64,000 nt of DNA, taken from NCBI RefSeq assembly GCF_002179555.1, contig NZ_NHOU01000001.1, forward strand, positions 310,001 through 374,000, read 5' to 3'. The notes beneath the pieces were generated by a model. The model worked only from the letters and a program-made list of their open reading frames with translations, did not search any database and was not told the origin of the DNA. Made by a program: the position numbers and the translations under genes. Positions 53,486 to 63,369 of the stretch are shown piece by piece (the first letter of the stretch is position 1; every line of letters starts with the position of its first letter). The stretch comes from Salinicola salarius. Its GTDB lineage: Bacteria > Pseudomonadota > Gammaproteobacteria > Pseudomonadales > Halomonadaceae.

Positions 53486-54206
53486 GTCTCACTCCTCGGA
53501 CGATCAGCAAAAGCGAATTTTATACGCCAACCAACTCGGTAAACGGGTGACGAGCGGGGAACGGGAGCTCGTTATCCTCGAATCGCTGGCGCTGGATGTC
53601 GAACGCGGTGAGAGTGTCGCCATCGTGGGAAGTTCCGGTGCAGGCAAGTCGACGCTGCTCGGCCTGCTCGCGGGGCTCGATTCGCCCAGCTCAGGAGAGC
53701 TCGAAATGTTCGGCCAATCCCTGAGCGCTCTCGACGAAGACGGGCGGGCGGCACTGCGTGCGGGGCGCGTCGGCTTCGTTTTTCAGAACTTCCAGTTATT
53801 ACCCACTCTTACCGCCATGGAAAACGTTATGTTGCCGTTGGAACTGTCGCCACGGCAAGACATAGCGGCCAAAAGTCGTCAATGCCTGGAGCGCGTTGGC
53901 CTGGGCGCGCGCCTCGACCACCTGCCGAAGCAGCTTTCCGGTGGCGAGCAGCAGCGGGTGGCGGTGGCGCGTGCCTTCGTGACCGACCCTGACCTCGTCT
54001 TCGCCGACGAGCCGACCGGCAACCTCGACGAGGCAACCGGCAAGCGTATCATCGATCTGCTGTTCGAGCTCAACCGAGAGTCCGGCACGACTTTGATCCT
54101 GGTGACGCACGACATGGCCCTCGCCAGACGATGCGATCGCTGCCTGCAGCTCGAAGGCGGCAGGTTGCAGGCGCTCGAACGGCAGCGGCAAGAGGTCGAT
54201 GCATGA
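53484..54206 (+). CDS. ABC transporter ATP-binding protein, YbbA/LolD-like
   Basis: The 240-aa ATPase has Walker [10 protein letters not shown] (about residues 50-58), [17 protein letters not shown], signature [15 protein letters not shown] and Walker [13 protein letters not shown]. It belongs to the MacB/LolD/YbbA class, which pairs with FtsX-type permeases. The ATG at 53484 overlaps the divergent tesA start. The stop overlaps the permease ATG (ATGA), so the two are coupled. Confidence 0.93.
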   Translation: MSHSSDDQQKRILYANQLGKRVTSGERELVILESLALDVERGESVAIVGSSGAGKSTLLGLLAGLDSPSSGELEMFGQSLSALDEDGRAALRAGRVGFVFQNFQLLPTLTAMENVMLPLELSPRQDIAAKSRQCLERVGLGARLDHLPKQLSGGEQQRVAVARAFVTDPDLVFADEPTGNLDEATGKRIIDLLFELNRESGTTLILVTHDMALARRCDRCLQLEGGRLQALERQRQEVDA

Positions 54207-56740
54207 ACCTGATCGCACTCTCGCTCAAGGGGCTCCGGCGCGATCTGCGCGCCTCCGACGTGCGGGCCCTGTTCGTGGCGCTGGCGCTGGCCGTGGCCGC
54301 GACCACCATGATCGGCTTCTTTCTCGACCGGCTCGACCGCGGGCTGACCCGTCAGGCGGGCCAGCTACTCGGCGGGGATCTGGTGCTGGAGCAGGGCCAG
54401 GCCTTCGACGACGAACTCCGCCAGACGCTGCGCCAGGCCGGGCTCGAACTGAGCGACCAGGTCGACCTGGTATCGATGGTCAGCCAGGCGGATGCCTTCC
54501 AGCCGGCGGGGCTCAAGGTGGTGGACGATCATTACCCGCTCTACGGGCAAGTTCGCGTCGACCGGGGCAATGGTATCGAAGGGCTGGCGCACGGCCCGCC
54601 GCCGGGGAGCGCCTGGATCGCGCCGCGCCTGGCGCAACTGCTGGATGCCGGCATCGGCGACACGGTGCAGGTGGGCTCGCTTTCGCTGACCGTCACTGGA
54701 CTGGTCGAGCGCGAACCCGATCAGCAGGGCGGATTCTCTGGCCTGGCGCCGCGCATCATGCTCAACCTGCAGGATCTCGAGGCGACCGGGCTGGTCCGGC
54801 CCGGCTCGAGGATCGAATACGAGATACTGGCCGCCGGGCCGCCAGCGGCGATCGACGGCCTCGAAGGGCGGCTCGATGCGCTGCGCGACGCAGGTGTCGA
54901 GATTCGCGACGTGCGCGTGGATCGGCCCAGCCTGGGGCGGTCGCTGGATCGGGCGCAGAAATACCTCAGCCTCGCCGGGCTGGCGGCGGTGCTGCTCGCC
55001 GGTGTCGCGGTCGCCATGGCCACGCGACGCTATGTCGACCGCCATCTGGACACGGCCGCGCTGCTGCGCTGTTTCGGCGCGTCCCAACGCCAGCTGGGCC
55101 AGCTCTTCGCCTGGCAACTGGCGTGGCTGGGGCTGGTCGCGGCAGCGGTCGGGGCGCTGCTGGGGCTTGCCGGGCAGGCCGCGCTGCTGGCACTGCTGAC
55201 ACGTTTCCTGCCGCTGGAACTGCCCCCGCCCGGCGGCATGCCGTGGCTGATGGGCGTACTCACCGCGCTGGCGGTGCTGGTCGGCTTCGCCGGCCCGACC
55301 CTGCTGCGGCTCAAGCGGGTCAGCGCGCTCAAGGTGCTGCGCCGGGAGCTCGACCCGATTCCGGCGTCGGGCTGGGTAGTGGTCGTCGTCGCCAGCCTGG
55401 TCTTCGGCACGCTGCTCTGGCTCTACTCCGGCGACCCGCTGCTGTCGGTGGGCATTCTGCTCGGCGGTCTGGTGGCGCTGGTCGTGCTGTGGGGTCTCGG
55501 CCAGTTGATGCTCACCTTGCTGCTCGCCGTGCTGGCGCGGCTGCCGCAACGCAGTCAGCAGGGCAGGGCGTGGCAGCTCGGCGGCCGCCAGCTGGCGAGA
55601 CGACGCAACGCCAGTCTGGGCCAGCTGCTGGCGTTCTCGGTCACCTTCGCAGCGATGGCGATCATCGCACTGGTGCGCGGGGACCTGCTGACGACCTGGC
55701 AGGCCCAGCTGCCGGCGGATACGCCCAACTACTTCGCGATCAACATCCAGCCGCAGGAGCGCGACGGCGTCGAAACGTTGATCGACAGCGCCGCCGACGC
55801 CACCAGCGGGCTTTATCCCATGGTGCGGGGGCGGCTGACCGCCATCGACGGCGAACCCCCGCAACAGCAGGTGCCGGAGGAACATCAGACCGACGGCGCG
55901 TTGCGGCGTGACCTCAACCTCACCTGGCGCGAGACGCTGCCGGAAGGCAACCGGATTACCGAAGGGGCCTGGTTCGACGCCGAGAGCGGCTCCGATGCCG
56001 ACAGTGCGACAGCGAGCGACGGCTCGGTGCCGATATCGGTCGAAGAGGAACTGGCGGGCCGGCTCGGCCTTTCGCTGGGCGACGAGCTGACGTTCACCAT
56101 CGGCAGCGACAGCGTGACCGGCCGGGTCACCAGCCTGCGCCATCTCGACTGGGAGAGCTTCCAGCCCAACTTCTTCATCATCTTCCCGCCCGGCGCCCTG
56201 GACGGCTTCGGCCACAGCTACATCACTTCGTTCCACCTGCCCGATGCCGGCAACGAGATGCTGGGCGAGATGGTGCAGCGGTATCCGGGGGTCTCGGTGC
56301 TCAATGTCGAGGCGCTGCTGGAACAGGTGCGCGGCATTCTCGGCCAGGTGACGCGGGCCATCGAGTTCGTGCTGGGCTTCGTGCTGCTGGCCGGCATTAG
56401 CGTGCTCTACGCGGCGCTCACCGCCAGCCGCCCGGCGCGTGCCCACGAAGGCGCGTTGCTGCGGGTGTTCGGCGCCGGCAACCGCACCCTGGCGCGCATG
56501 CAGTGGGCCGAGTTCGCGCTGCTCGGCTTTGCCAGCGGGCTGCTGGGCGCGGCACTGGCCGAGGCGTCTGCCCTCGGCATCTACGGCTGGCTGGGTCTGG
56601 CGCCTCGGATGCACTGGCTGATGTGGGGTGCCATGCCCGTACTGGGCGCAGCGATCGTGGGCGGGATCGGCTATCTGCTCTCGCGGGGCAGCCGCCGCCA
56701 AGCGCCGATGGCCAGCCTGCGGCTGCTGGGAGAGACCTGA
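54203..56740 (+). CDS. FtsX-like ABC permease, YbbP family
   Basis: The 845-aa inner-membrane protein resembles YbbP: an N-terminal helix with a large periplasmic domain, a cluster of helices mid-protein and a C-terminal FtsX core. [20 protein letters not shown] and [20 protein letters not shown] are FtsX-type coupling regions; [20 protein letters not shown] precedes the last helices. In E. coli ybbAP lies next to tesA exactly as here. The substrate is unproven; lipid or fatty-acid related extraction at the periplasmic face has been suggested from the tesA link. Confidence 0.9.
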   Translation: MNLIALSLKGLRRDLRASDVRALFVALALAVAATTMIGFFLDRLDRGLTRQAGQLLGGDLVLEQGQAFDDELRQTLRQAGLELSDQVDLVSMVSQADAFQPAGLKVVDDHYPLYGQVRVDRGNGIEGLAHGPPPGSAWIAPRLAQLLDAGIGDTVQVGSLSLTVTGLVEREPDQQGGFSGLAPRIMLNLQDLEATGLVRPGSRIEYEILAAGPPAAIDGLEGRLDALRDAGVEIRDVRVDRPSLGRSLDRAQKYLSLAGLAAVLLAGVAVAMATRRYVDRHLDTAALLRCFGASQRQLGQLFAWQLAWLGLVAAAVGALLGLAGQAALLALLTRFLPLELPPPGGMPWLMGVLTALAVLVGFAGPTLLRLKRVSALKVLRRELDPIPASGWVVVVVASLVFGTLLWLYSGDPLLSVGILLGGLVALVVLWGLGQLMLTLLLAVLARLPQRSQQGRAWQLGGRQLARRRNASLGQLLAFSVTFAAMAIIALVRGDLLTTWQAQLPADTPNYFAINIQPQERDGVETLIDSAADATSGLYPMVRGRLTAIDGEPPQQQVPEEHQTDGALRRDLNLTWRETLPEGNRITEGAWFDAESGSDADSATASDGSVPISVEEELAGRLGLSLGDELTFTIGSDSVTGRVTSLRHLDWESFQPNFFIIFPPGALDGFGHSYITSFHLPDAGNEMLGEMVQRYPGVSVLNVEALLEQVRGILGQVTRAIEFVLGFVLLAGISVLYAALTASRPARAHEGALLRVFGAGNRTLARMQWAEFALLGFASGLLGAALAEASALGIYGWLGLAPRMHWLMWGAMPVLGAAIVGGIGYLLSRGSRRQAPMASLRLLGET

Positions 56741-56923
56741 GCTGCATGTTTTAACGAAGCTAAAGCCAACGTGAGAAATTATGGTCCAGCGCATGACCCA
56801 CTTTCATAGGAAAGGGTGTTGGCGCTGGGGTATCATGCGCCCACCAAATCCGAGCCTGTGCCGTCAGTAGCGGTTCCCTGTTGGCGCCAGGACGAATCAT
56901 CCCCGAGCCGAGGATACCCGCCG

Positions 56924-58186
56924 ATGTTCAACCGAGACATGCAGATTGCCGGATTCGATGACGCCCTCTGGGACGCGATGCAGCAGGAAGTCGCGCGCCA
57001 GGAAGCCCACATCGAGCTGATCGCTTCCGAGAACTATGCCAGCCCGCGGGTGATGCAGGCCCAGGGCACGCAGCTGACCAACAAGTACGCGGAAGGCTAT
57101 CCCGGCAAGCGCTACTACGGCGGCTGCGAGCATGTCGACGTGGTCGAGCAGATGGCGATCGATTACGCCAAGGAGCTGTTCGACGCGACCTACGCCAACG
57201 TGCAGCCGCACTCCGGCTCCCAGGCCAACGGCGCGGTTTTCCAGGCGCTGGTCAAGCCGGGCGACACTGTCCTGGGCATGAGCCTGGACGCCGGCGGCCA
57301 CCTGACCCACGGCGCCAAGCCGAGCTTCTCCGGCAAGCACTACAACGCAGTTCAGTACGGCATCGACGAGAGCGGCCGGATCGACTACGACGAAGTCGCC
57401 AAGCTGGCGCGCGAGCATCAGCCGAAGATGATCATCGCCGGCTTCTCCGCCTATTCGCAGATCATCGACTGGTCGAAATTCCGCCAGATCGCCGATGAAG
57501 TGGGCGCCTTCCTGCTGGTGGACATGGCGCACATCGCCGGGCTGGTCGCGGCCGGCCTCTATCCGAGCCCGCTGCCGCACGCGCACGTCGTCACCACCAC
57601 CACCCACAAGACGCTGCGCGGCCCGCGCGGTGGCCTGATCCTCTCCGCCGAGAACGACGCCGACATCGAGAAGAAGCTGCAGTCCGCCGTCTTCCCCGGT
57701 GGCCAGGGCGGCCCGCTGATGCACGTCATCGCGGCCAAGGCGGTCTGCTTCAAGGAAGCGATGGACCCCGAGTTCAAGACCTACCAGCAGCAGGTGATCA
57801 AGAATGCCCAGGCGATGGCCGGCGTGTTCATCGAGCGCGGGTATGAAGTCGTCTCCGGCGGCACCGAAGACCACCTGTTCCTGCTGTCGCTGGTCAAGCA
57901 GGGCCTGACTGGCAAGGACGCCGATGCCGCGCTCGGCCGTGCCCACATCACCGTCAACAAGAACGCCGTACCCGGCGATCCGCAGAGCCCGTTCGTCACC
58001 TCCGGCCTGCGTATCGGCACCCCGGCGGTGACCACGCGTGGCTTCGGCGAAACCGAATGCCGCGACCTGGCCGGCTGGATCTGCGACATCCTCGACGCCA
58101 TGCAGCAGGGCGACTCCAGCCAGGCGGAAGCCGCGGTCAAGGCCAAGGTCGAAGCCGTCTGCTCGCGCCTGCCGGTCTATCGCTGA
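56924..58186 (+). CDS. glyA: serine hydroxymethyltransferase
   Basis: The 420-aa PLP enzyme interconverts serine and glycine with tetrahydrofolate, the main source of one-carbon units. The PLP lysine is K229 in [49 protein letters not shown] and [19 protein letters not shown] are invariant. The ATG at 56924 follows GAGGATACC; the upstream open frame from 56816 is non-coding. The 183-bp leader is free of genes. Confidence 0.98.
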   Translation: MFNRDMQIAGFDDALWDAMQQEVARQEAHIELIASENYASPRVMQAQGTQLTNKYAEGYPGKRYYGGCEHVDVVEQMAIDYAKELFDATYANVQPHSGSQANGAVFQALVKPGDTVLGMSLDAGGHLTHGAKPSFSGKHYNAVQYGIDESGRIDYDEVAKLAREHQPKMIIAGFSAYSQIIDWSKFRQIADEVGAFLLVDMAHIAGLVAAGLYPSPLPHAHVVTTTTHKTLRGPRGGLILSAENDADIEKKLQSAVFPGGQGGPLMHVIAAKAVCFKEAMDPEFKTYQQQVIKNAQAMAGVFIERGYEVVSGGTEDHLFLLSLVKQGLTGKDADAALGRAHITVNKNAVPGDPQSPFVTSGLRIGTPAVTTRGFGETECRDLAGWICDILDAMQQGDSSQAEAAVKAKVEAVCSRLPVYR

Positions 58187-58195
58187 GTGGTGTCC

Positions 58196-58220
58196 CGCAG
58201 CGCGCCAACGGCGCGCTGCG
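58196..58220 (+). terminator. glyA terminator hairpin
   Basis: An 11-bp perfect stem CGCAGCGCGCC / GGCGCGCTGCG with a 3-nt AAC loop lies ten bases after the glyA stop. There is no T-run. Confidence 0.65.
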
Positions 58221-58280
58221 GTAAATGATACGTGTTAGTAAACGACACGTGCAGTAAACGACACGTGCAGTAAACGATAG
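58220..58280. repeat. 16-bp direct repeats before the first HEPN gene
   Basis: AGTAAACGACACGTGC is present twice in full (58237-58252, 58253-58268), followed by a partial copy AGTAAACGATAG (58269-58280) and preceded by a diverged copy (58220-58236). Each full unit contains CACGTG, a 6-bp palindrome. The array ends about 12 bp before the HEPN start, where an operator or a copied promoter element would lie. Confidence 0.85.
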
Positions 58281-58292
58281 AAGGGGAAGGCG

Positions 58293-58691
58293 ATGGAGAT
58301 CCGTTGGCAGCAGCGATTTTCCAACTATGTCAATGCGCTTTCTCAGCTGGAACAAGCTGTTGAAGCTTACGGCGACACGACATTGGATATCATCAAGGAA
58401 GGCGTTATCCAGCGCTTCGAGTTCACTCACGAGCTGGCCTGGAAGGTCATGAAGGACTACCTGGAGCATGAAGGTATCCAGAACGTGACCGGATCACGTA
58501 GCGCGGCCCGCCATGCCTTCAACATCGGCCTGCTGGAAGACGGGCAGGTATGGATGGATATGATAGAAACCCGTAATCATACGGTGCATGCGTACCGCCA
58601 CAGCATTCTGGAGACAGAGTTCAAGAACATCGTCGAGCGTTATTACCCGGCTCTGAAACAGTTTCGCGAGACAATGGAGCGGCATCGCTGA
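58293..58691 (+). CDS. HEPN protein, HI0074/HepT-like (toxin partner of MNT)
   Basis: The 132-aa all-helical protein is of the HI0074 'nucleotidyltransferase substrate-binding' family. The HEPN active motif R-x4-H-x-Y is at R94-H99-Y101 (IETRNHTVHAY). In HepT toxins this motif makes an RNase whose tyrosine is AMPylated by the partner MNT protein. The gene overlaps the MNT gene by one base (TGATG). GC content and codon use look lower than in glyA, consistent with transfer. Confidence 0.87.
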   Translation: MEIRWQQRFSNYVNALSQLEQAVEAYGDTTLDIIKEGVIQRFEFTHELAWKVMKDYLEHEGIQNVTGSRSAARHAFNIGLLEDGQVWMDMIETRNHTVHAYRHSILETEFKNIVERYYPALKQFRETMERHR

Positions 58692-59008
58692 TGTTTGGCT
58701 TGCCAGAAAGTGCGATAGAGGCCATTCGTCGGGTCTTGGCTGAGTGTCCCGGTATAGAAAAGGTCGTCATCTATGGATCGAGAGCCAAAGGCACGTTCCG
58801 CCCCGGCTCCGATATCGATCTGGCACTGTACGGCGATATCTCCGATGATGACTTGTCCGCGCTCATGAATCGCCTGGACGAGCTCAACACTCCCTACCTG
58901 TTCGATATCGTGCGCTATCGCGATATCGATAACGAAGCGCTACGCGACCATATAATACGGGTAGGGCAGAGGTTCGATGAGAGCCACTCGCCGCGTAGCC
59001 CTGGCTGA
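58691..59008 (+). CDS. MNT-family nucleotidyltransferase (antitoxin-like)
   Basis: The 105-aa minimal nucleotidyltransferase has G29-S30-x10-D41-x-D43 in YGSRAKGTFRPGSDIDLALY, the GSx10DxD motif of MntA antitoxins. It probably neutralises the upstream HEPN protein by transferring AMP to it. Order is HEPN then MNT. TATAAT occurs inside its 3' end at 58951 without a good -35. Confidence 0.87.
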   Translation: MFGLPESAIEAIRRVLAECPGIEKVVIYGSRAKGTFRPGSDIDLALYGDISDDDLSALMNRLDELNTPYLFDIVRYRDIDNEALRDHIIRVGQRFDESHSPRSPG

Positions 59009-59118
59009 GCACTCCGCCTGCCTGACCGGCGATCTCTTCGAATATATGGCGTCAAATTGGCTATGAGCAACGTCGCAGCTCGACCTGACAGAACGCCTTG
59101 CCGGGATGGATGAACACC

Positions 59119-59418
59119 ATGCGCCTGACAGATACCCAACGACAGACCATCCAGAATATCGTCACTGACGAGCTTGGCCCTGGCGTCTCCGTAAAGCTAT
59201 TCGGCTCACGGCTGGACGATGCCGCTCGTGGTGGCGACATCGACTTGTTCATCGAGCTCGACGAGCCAGTGAAGCATCCCGCACAGCTTGCTGCCCGGCT
59301 AAGCGTACGCATCACACGCGCCATGTACGGGCGCAAGGTAGACGTGCTTCTGAGCGCGCCGAACCTCAGCGAGCAGGCGATACACAGGCTGGCGCGAGAA
59401 CAGGGAGTTTTTGTATGA
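59119..59418 (+). CDS. second MNT-family nucleotidyltransferase
   Basis: The 99-aa minimal nucleotidyltransferase has G29-S30-x9-D40-x-D42 in LFGSRLDDAARGGDIDLFIE. It is clearly diverged from the MNT protein 110 bp upstream. I chose the ATG at 59119 (MRLTDTQR); ATG 59110 or TTG 59098 in the same frame are alternatives. It overlaps the following HEPN gene by four bases, forming a second module with the reverse gene order. Confidence 0.83.
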   Translation: MRLTDTQRQTIQNIVTDELGPGVSVKLFGSRLDDAARGGDIDLFIELDEPVKHPAQLAARLSVRITRAMYGRKVDVLLSAPNLSEQAIHRLAREQGVFV

Positions 59419-59891
59419 ACGACAACCTTTCGGAGCGGCTGCGCTTCCTGAAACGCGTGGTCGAGCGTGAGATTCACCATCTTCGCTACTCATCGGGTAG
59501 CGTATTCGTCTCGCCGTTTACCGAGAAGCGTGCCGCCATGCTGGGTGAAGACGAAGCATTGGCAGAAAAACTGGAAGCCTATACCAGCCGCTTTTGCCGG
59601 CTTCAGGATACGACCGGAGACAAGCTGCTTCCGCTCTGGCTACGTGCCTTGGGCGAAAGAACGGGCGCCGTGGCCGATAACCTGGACCGCGCCGAGAAAC
59701 TGGGCGTACTCGATTCTGCCGACAAGTGGCTCGAGATTCGTCAGACACGCAATCAAATGATCCATGAATATATCGAGTCTCCTCAGGTTCTGGCCGACGC
59801 GATCAATACGGCTCATGGCTATGAGGAAACGCTCGTGGCGTTTGCCCTCGCCATGCTCACTGATGCCGAGCAGAGGAACCTGCTGGAATAG
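59415..59891 (+). CDS. second HEPN-domain protein
   Basis: The 158-aa helical protein has the HEPN motif R112-x4-H117-x-Y119 (QTRNQMIHEYIE). Its N-terminal half is longer than the first HEPN protein and has no recognisable extra domain. By analogy with MntA-HepT, it is a toxin RNase silenced by the upstream MNT protein. It ends before a strong terminator. Confidence 0.82.
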   Translation: MNDNLSERLRFLKRVVEREIHHLRYSSGSVFVSPFTEKRAAMLGEDEALAEKLEAYTSRFCRLQDTTGDKLLPLWLRALGERTGAVADNLDRAEKLGVLDSADKWLEIRQTRNQMIHEYIESPQVLADAINTAHGYEETLVAFALAMLTDAEQRNLLE

Positions 59892-60000
59892 GCCGTGAAA
59901 ATCCGGGCCGCTCCTGAAACGACCCACGACCCGCTCAAATCACCGCCTGCGAACGGGTCAATCGGTCGATCGATCGAATAGCCGTATTCCGGACCAGCTA

Positions 60001-60028
60001 ATCGAGGCGTCGCTTGCGACGCCTCGAT
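60001..60028 (+). terminator. terminator after the second MNT/HEPN module
   Basis: A perfect 12-bp stem ATCGAGGCGTCG / CGACGCCTCGAT with loop CTTG, followed by CTATTCTA, about 110 bp past the HEPN stop. Confidence 0.8.
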
Positions 60029-60177
60029 CTATTCTATGACCTCTCATGATTCCCTCTTACGATGCCGCTTTCATGATGCGGATGAGAATCTGGTATCCTT
60101 TGCGCCCTGTCAGCATTGGCCTGGACGCCTACTGACCTTACATCCTCCGTTTTATCGTCCTTATAGCGAGCGATTGC

Positions 60178-61998
60178 ATGGCCACCCAGAAAGAAGCCAC
60201 CGATCTGCAACGCGCCCTCAAGGTGTGTCGCGGGTCATTCTTCTCGGTGGGGTTCTTCAGCATGTTCATCAACCTGTTGATGCTGGTCCCCCCCTTGTAC
60301 ATGTTGCAGGTCTACGACCGCGTCATCAGTTCCCGCAGCGAAGAAACCCTGTTCATGCTGACCCTGGTCGTGGTCTTCCTGTTCATGGTCATGGGTGGGC
60401 TGGAGCTGGTGCGCTCGCGGATTCTGATTCGCGTCGGCAACCGGCTGGACAAGATGGTCAACCAGCGGCTTTATAGCGCAATGTTCCGGCGCAGCGTGCT
60501 GACCCAGGGCAAGCAGACGGCCCAGCCGCTGAGCGATCTGACCAACCTGCGCCAGTTCCTCACCGGCAACGGCCTGTTTGCCTTCTTCGATGCGCCATGG
60601 GCGCCGATCTACCTGGCCGTGCTCTATCTCTTCCACCCGTGGCTGGGTGTTTTCGCCACCGTGGCAGGTCTCATTCTGCTGACGCTGGCGATCGCCAACG
60701 AGAAGGCCACCAAGTCGCTGCTGGCCGAAGCCAACAGCGACCACATCAAGGCCCAGGATCTCGCCAACTCCAACCTGCGCAACTCCGAAGTGCTGCACGC
60801 CATGGGCATGCTGCCCGGCATCATGGGGCGCTGGGCCGGCAAGCATCATGAATTTCTCTCCAAGCAGTCGCAGGCCAGCGACCGTGCCGGGGCGTTGACC
60901 AACGCGTCCAAGGTGCTGCGCATGCTGTTCCAGTCGCTGATTCTCGGTCTCGGTGCGCTGCTGGTACTCGAAGGCGAAATGACGCCGGGCATGATGATCG
61001 CCGGCTCCATCCTGATGGGCCGGGCACTGGCGCCGATCGACCAGATGATCGGCAGTTGGAAGGGCTTCGTCAGCTCGCGAAGCGCCTATCATCGCCTCAA
61101 CGAACTGCTCGAGCAGATCCCCGAAGAGCAGCGTCGCATGTCATTGCCCGCCCCGCGTGGCGAGATCGCCATCGAGACCGTCGCTGCCGCGCCCCCGGGC
61201 GTACGCATGGCGACGATTCGCGGCATCAATTTCAACGTCGACAAGGGCGAGCACATCGGCATCATCGGCCCGAGCGCCGCCGGCAAGTCCACTCTGGCGC
61301 GGGTGCTGCTGGGTATCTGGCCGTCGCAGGTCGGTACGGTACGCCTCGACGGTGCCGAGATCGCCAAGTGGAACCGTGACGAACTCGGTCCCTATATCGG
61401 CTACCTGCCGCAGGATATCGAGCTTTTCGACGGCACCATCAGCGAGAACGTCGCCCGCTTCGGCGAAGTCGATCCCGAGAAGGTCGTCAGAGCGGCCAAG
61501 AAGGCTGGCGTCCACGAGATGATCCTGCAACTACCCAACGGCTACGACACCTATATCAGTGCCTCCAGCGGCGCCTTGTCCGGCGGCCAGCGCCAGCGCG
61601 TCGGGCTGGCGCGTGCGCTCTATGGCGATCCAGTGCTGGTGGTGCTAGACGAGCCCAACTCGAACCTCGACGACAGCGGCGAGCGGGCGCTGGGCGAATC
61701 GATCAAACAGCTCAAGGCCGAAGGCGTCACGCTGTTCGTGATCAGCCATCGCAATAGCGTACTCAAGCATGTCGACAAGCTGCTGGTACTCAAGGACGGG
61801 CAGGTCAGCATGTTCGGCCCGCGCGACCAGGTTCTGGCCCAGTTCGCCAAGACCCCGGCGCAGAAGGGCGGCAACACCCTGGGGCGGTCGAACGCCGGCC
61901 GGCTGACCGCCGTTCAGGGCGCGAACCATTCTGGCAACGCCGACAATTCCGGTAATTCTGGCAATTCCGACAAGCCGCAATCTCGGGGGCATGAGTAG
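60178..61998 (+). CDS. type I secretion system permease/ATPase (PrtD-like)
   Basis: The 606-aa ABC exporter has a six-helix membrane domain (about 20-310) and a C-terminal ATPase: Walker A GPSAAGKST (about 364-372), ALSGGQRQRVGLARALYG, Walker B VLVVLDEPNSNLDD and the H-loop ISHRNS. It lacks the N-terminal C39-like domain of HlyB and fits the PrtD/AprD group that secretes RTX proteases, lipases or S-layer proteins. The tail (about 570-606) is Gly/Asn/Ser-rich (NSGNSGNSDK). It overlaps the adaptor gene by eight bases. Its substrate is not in this window. Confidence 0.95.
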   Translation: MATQKEATDLQRALKVCRGSFFSVGFFSMFINLLMLVPPLYMLQVYDRVISSRSEETLFMLTLVVVFLFMVMGGLELVRSRILIRVGNRLDKMVNQRLYSAMFRRSVLTQGKQTAQPLSDLTNLRQFLTGNGLFAFFDAPWAPIYLAVLYLFHPWLGVFATVAGLILLTLAIANEKATKSLLAEANSDHIKAQDLANSNLRNSEVLHAMGMLPGIMGRWAGKHHEFLSKQSQASDRAGALTNASKVLRMLFQSLILGLGALLVLEGEMTPGMMIAGSILMGRALAPIDQMIGSWKGFVSSRSAYHRLNELLEQIPEEQRRMSLPAPRGEIAIETVAAAPPGVRMATIRGINFNVDKGEHIGIIGPSAAGKSTLARVLLGIWPSQVGTVRLDGAEIAKWNRDELGPYIGYLPQDIELFDGTISENVARFGEVDPEKVVRAAKKAGVHEMILQLPNGYDTYISASSGALSGGQRQRVGLARALYGDPVLVVLDEPNSNLDDSGERALGESIKQLKAEGVTLFVISHRNSVLKHVDKLLVLKDGQVSMFGPRDQVLAQFAKTPAQKGGNTLGRSNAGRLTAVQGANHSGNADNSGNSGNSDKPQSRGHE

Positions 61999-63367
61999 CA
62001 TGGCAGGCGATAATTCCCGCAGTATCGATATCACCCCGCCCAAGCAATCGACGCCCGACGAATCGGCACCGGCCAGCCCCTTGCCCACCAGCGGCAAGGG
62101 CTATCTTCGCCTCGGGCTGGTGATCCTGCTGATCGCCTTCGGCGGCTTCGGTGGCTGGGCGGCCAGTGCCGATCTGGCGGTGTCGGTGGTGGCCCCCGGT
62201 GCGGTCTCGGTCGAATCGTTCAAGAAGACCATTCAGCATCTCGAGGGCGGCATCGTCGACGAGATCAACGTCGACGATGGCGACCACGTCGAGGCCGGCG
62301 ACACCCTGCTGGTGATCGACAACACCCAGGCACGCTCGCAGCTCGCGATTTCGCGCTCCCAGTACCTGATCAACCGCGCTGCCGAAATTCGCCTGCTCGC
62401 CGAGCAGAAGGACGCCGACACGCTGACCTTTCCCGATGAACTGCTCAACAGCGACGCCCAGCGGGTCAAGGAAGTGCTGGCCGTCCAGCGCGCCCTGTTC
62501 CAGGCACGTCGCGGGGCGCTCGAAGGCACCCTCAGCGCGCTCGACGAGCAGATGTCCCAGATGCGCGAGCAGATCGACGGCCTGCAGGACGTGATCGACG
62601 TCAATCAGGAGCGCATGAACTCGTTGCAGCAAGAAGCACAGGACTATCGCTCCCTGTTCAAGGAAGGGCTGGGCGACAACCAGCGCCTGCGCGAGCTGGA
62701 GCGTCAGGCCCTGCAGTTCAAGGGCGATATCGCCCAGAGCCGATCCAGGATCGCCGAACTCAAGTCCCAGATCAGCGAGAACAAGGTTCAGAAGCAGGTC
62801 AAGATCCAGGAATTCCAGAAAGAAGTCGGCGAGCAGCTGCGCGAGGCCCAGGGCAATATCGCCGATGCCGAGGAACGCATCACCGCACTCAGCGACCAGG
62901 TCAAGCGAACCACCGTGACCGCGCCGGTATCCGGCACCGTCGTCGGGCTGAAAGTGCATACCGTCGGCGCCGTCATCAAGCCGGGCGAGCCGATCATGGA
63001 GATCGTGCCCTCCGGTGATGACTTCATCGTCGAAGCGCGCGTTCCCGACCGCGACATCGACAACATCTACCCCGGCCAGTACGCCGAGATTCGCTTCAGC
63101 GCGTTCAACCAGCGGCTGTCCAACGTCATCGATGGCGAAGTGACCAATGTCAGTGCCGACTCGTTCGAGGACGAAGCCACCGGCGCCAAGTACTACAAGG
63201 CACGAGTCAAGGTGACCGAAGACGGCAAGCGGGAGATGACCGAGAACATGCAACTGCTCGCCGGCATGCCCGCCGAAGTGATGATCCGGACCGGCGAGCG
63301 CACCTTCGCCAGCTACATGATCAAGCCCGTCACCGACATGCTGGCACGCGCCATGCGGGAGGAGTGA
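61991..63367 (+). CDS. HlyD-family periplasmic adaptor of type I secretion (PrtE-like)
   Basis: The 458-aa membrane fusion protein has an N-terminal cytoplasmic stub, one membrane helix (about 39-56, LVILLIAFGGFGGWAAS), a barrel-sandwich half HLEGGIVDEINVDDGDHVEA, long coiled coils (about 130-300) and a C-terminal beta-barrel region VIKPGEPIMEIVPSGDDF. It bridges the ATPase and TolC. ATG 61991 lies inside the upstream gene; a second ATG at 62000 is an alternative start. Confidence 0.94.
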   Translation: MSSMAGDNSRSIDITPPKQSTPDESAPASPLPTSGKGYLRLGLVILLIAFGGFGGWAASADLAVSVVAPGAVSVESFKKTIQHLEGGIVDEINVDDGDHVEAGDTLLVIDNTQARSQLAISRSQYLINRAAEIRLLAEQKDADTLTFPDELLNSDAQRVKEVLAVQRALFQARRGALEGTLSALDEQMSQMREQIDGLQDVIDVNQERMNSLQQEAQDYRSLFKEGLGDNQRLRELERQALQFKGDIAQSRSRIAELKSQISENKVQKQVKIQEFQKEVGEQLREAQGNIADAEERITALSDQVKRTTVTAPVSGTVVGLKVHTVGAVIKPGEPIMEIVPSGDDFIVEARVPDRDIDNIYPGQYAEIRFSAFNQRLSNVIDGEVTNVSADSFEDEATGAKYYKARVKVTEDGKREMTENMQLLAGMPAEVMIRTGERTFASYMIKPVTDMLARAMREE

Positions 63368-63369
63368 GC

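Noticed and set aside
54365-56794. 809-aa minus-strand frame
   Set aside because: Antisense of the YbbP-like permease, rich in Gln, Arg and His as such shadows usually are.
58951-58956. TATAAT as a promoter for the second MNT/HEPN module
   Set aside because: No acceptable -35 lies 16-18 bp upstream, and it is inside the 3' end of the MNT gene. It may be real but cannot be supported.
58187-60000. Genomic island or prophage remnant at glyA
   Set aside because: Lower GC and toxin-antitoxin genes hint at transfer, but there is no integrase, transposase or clear attachment duplication in view.
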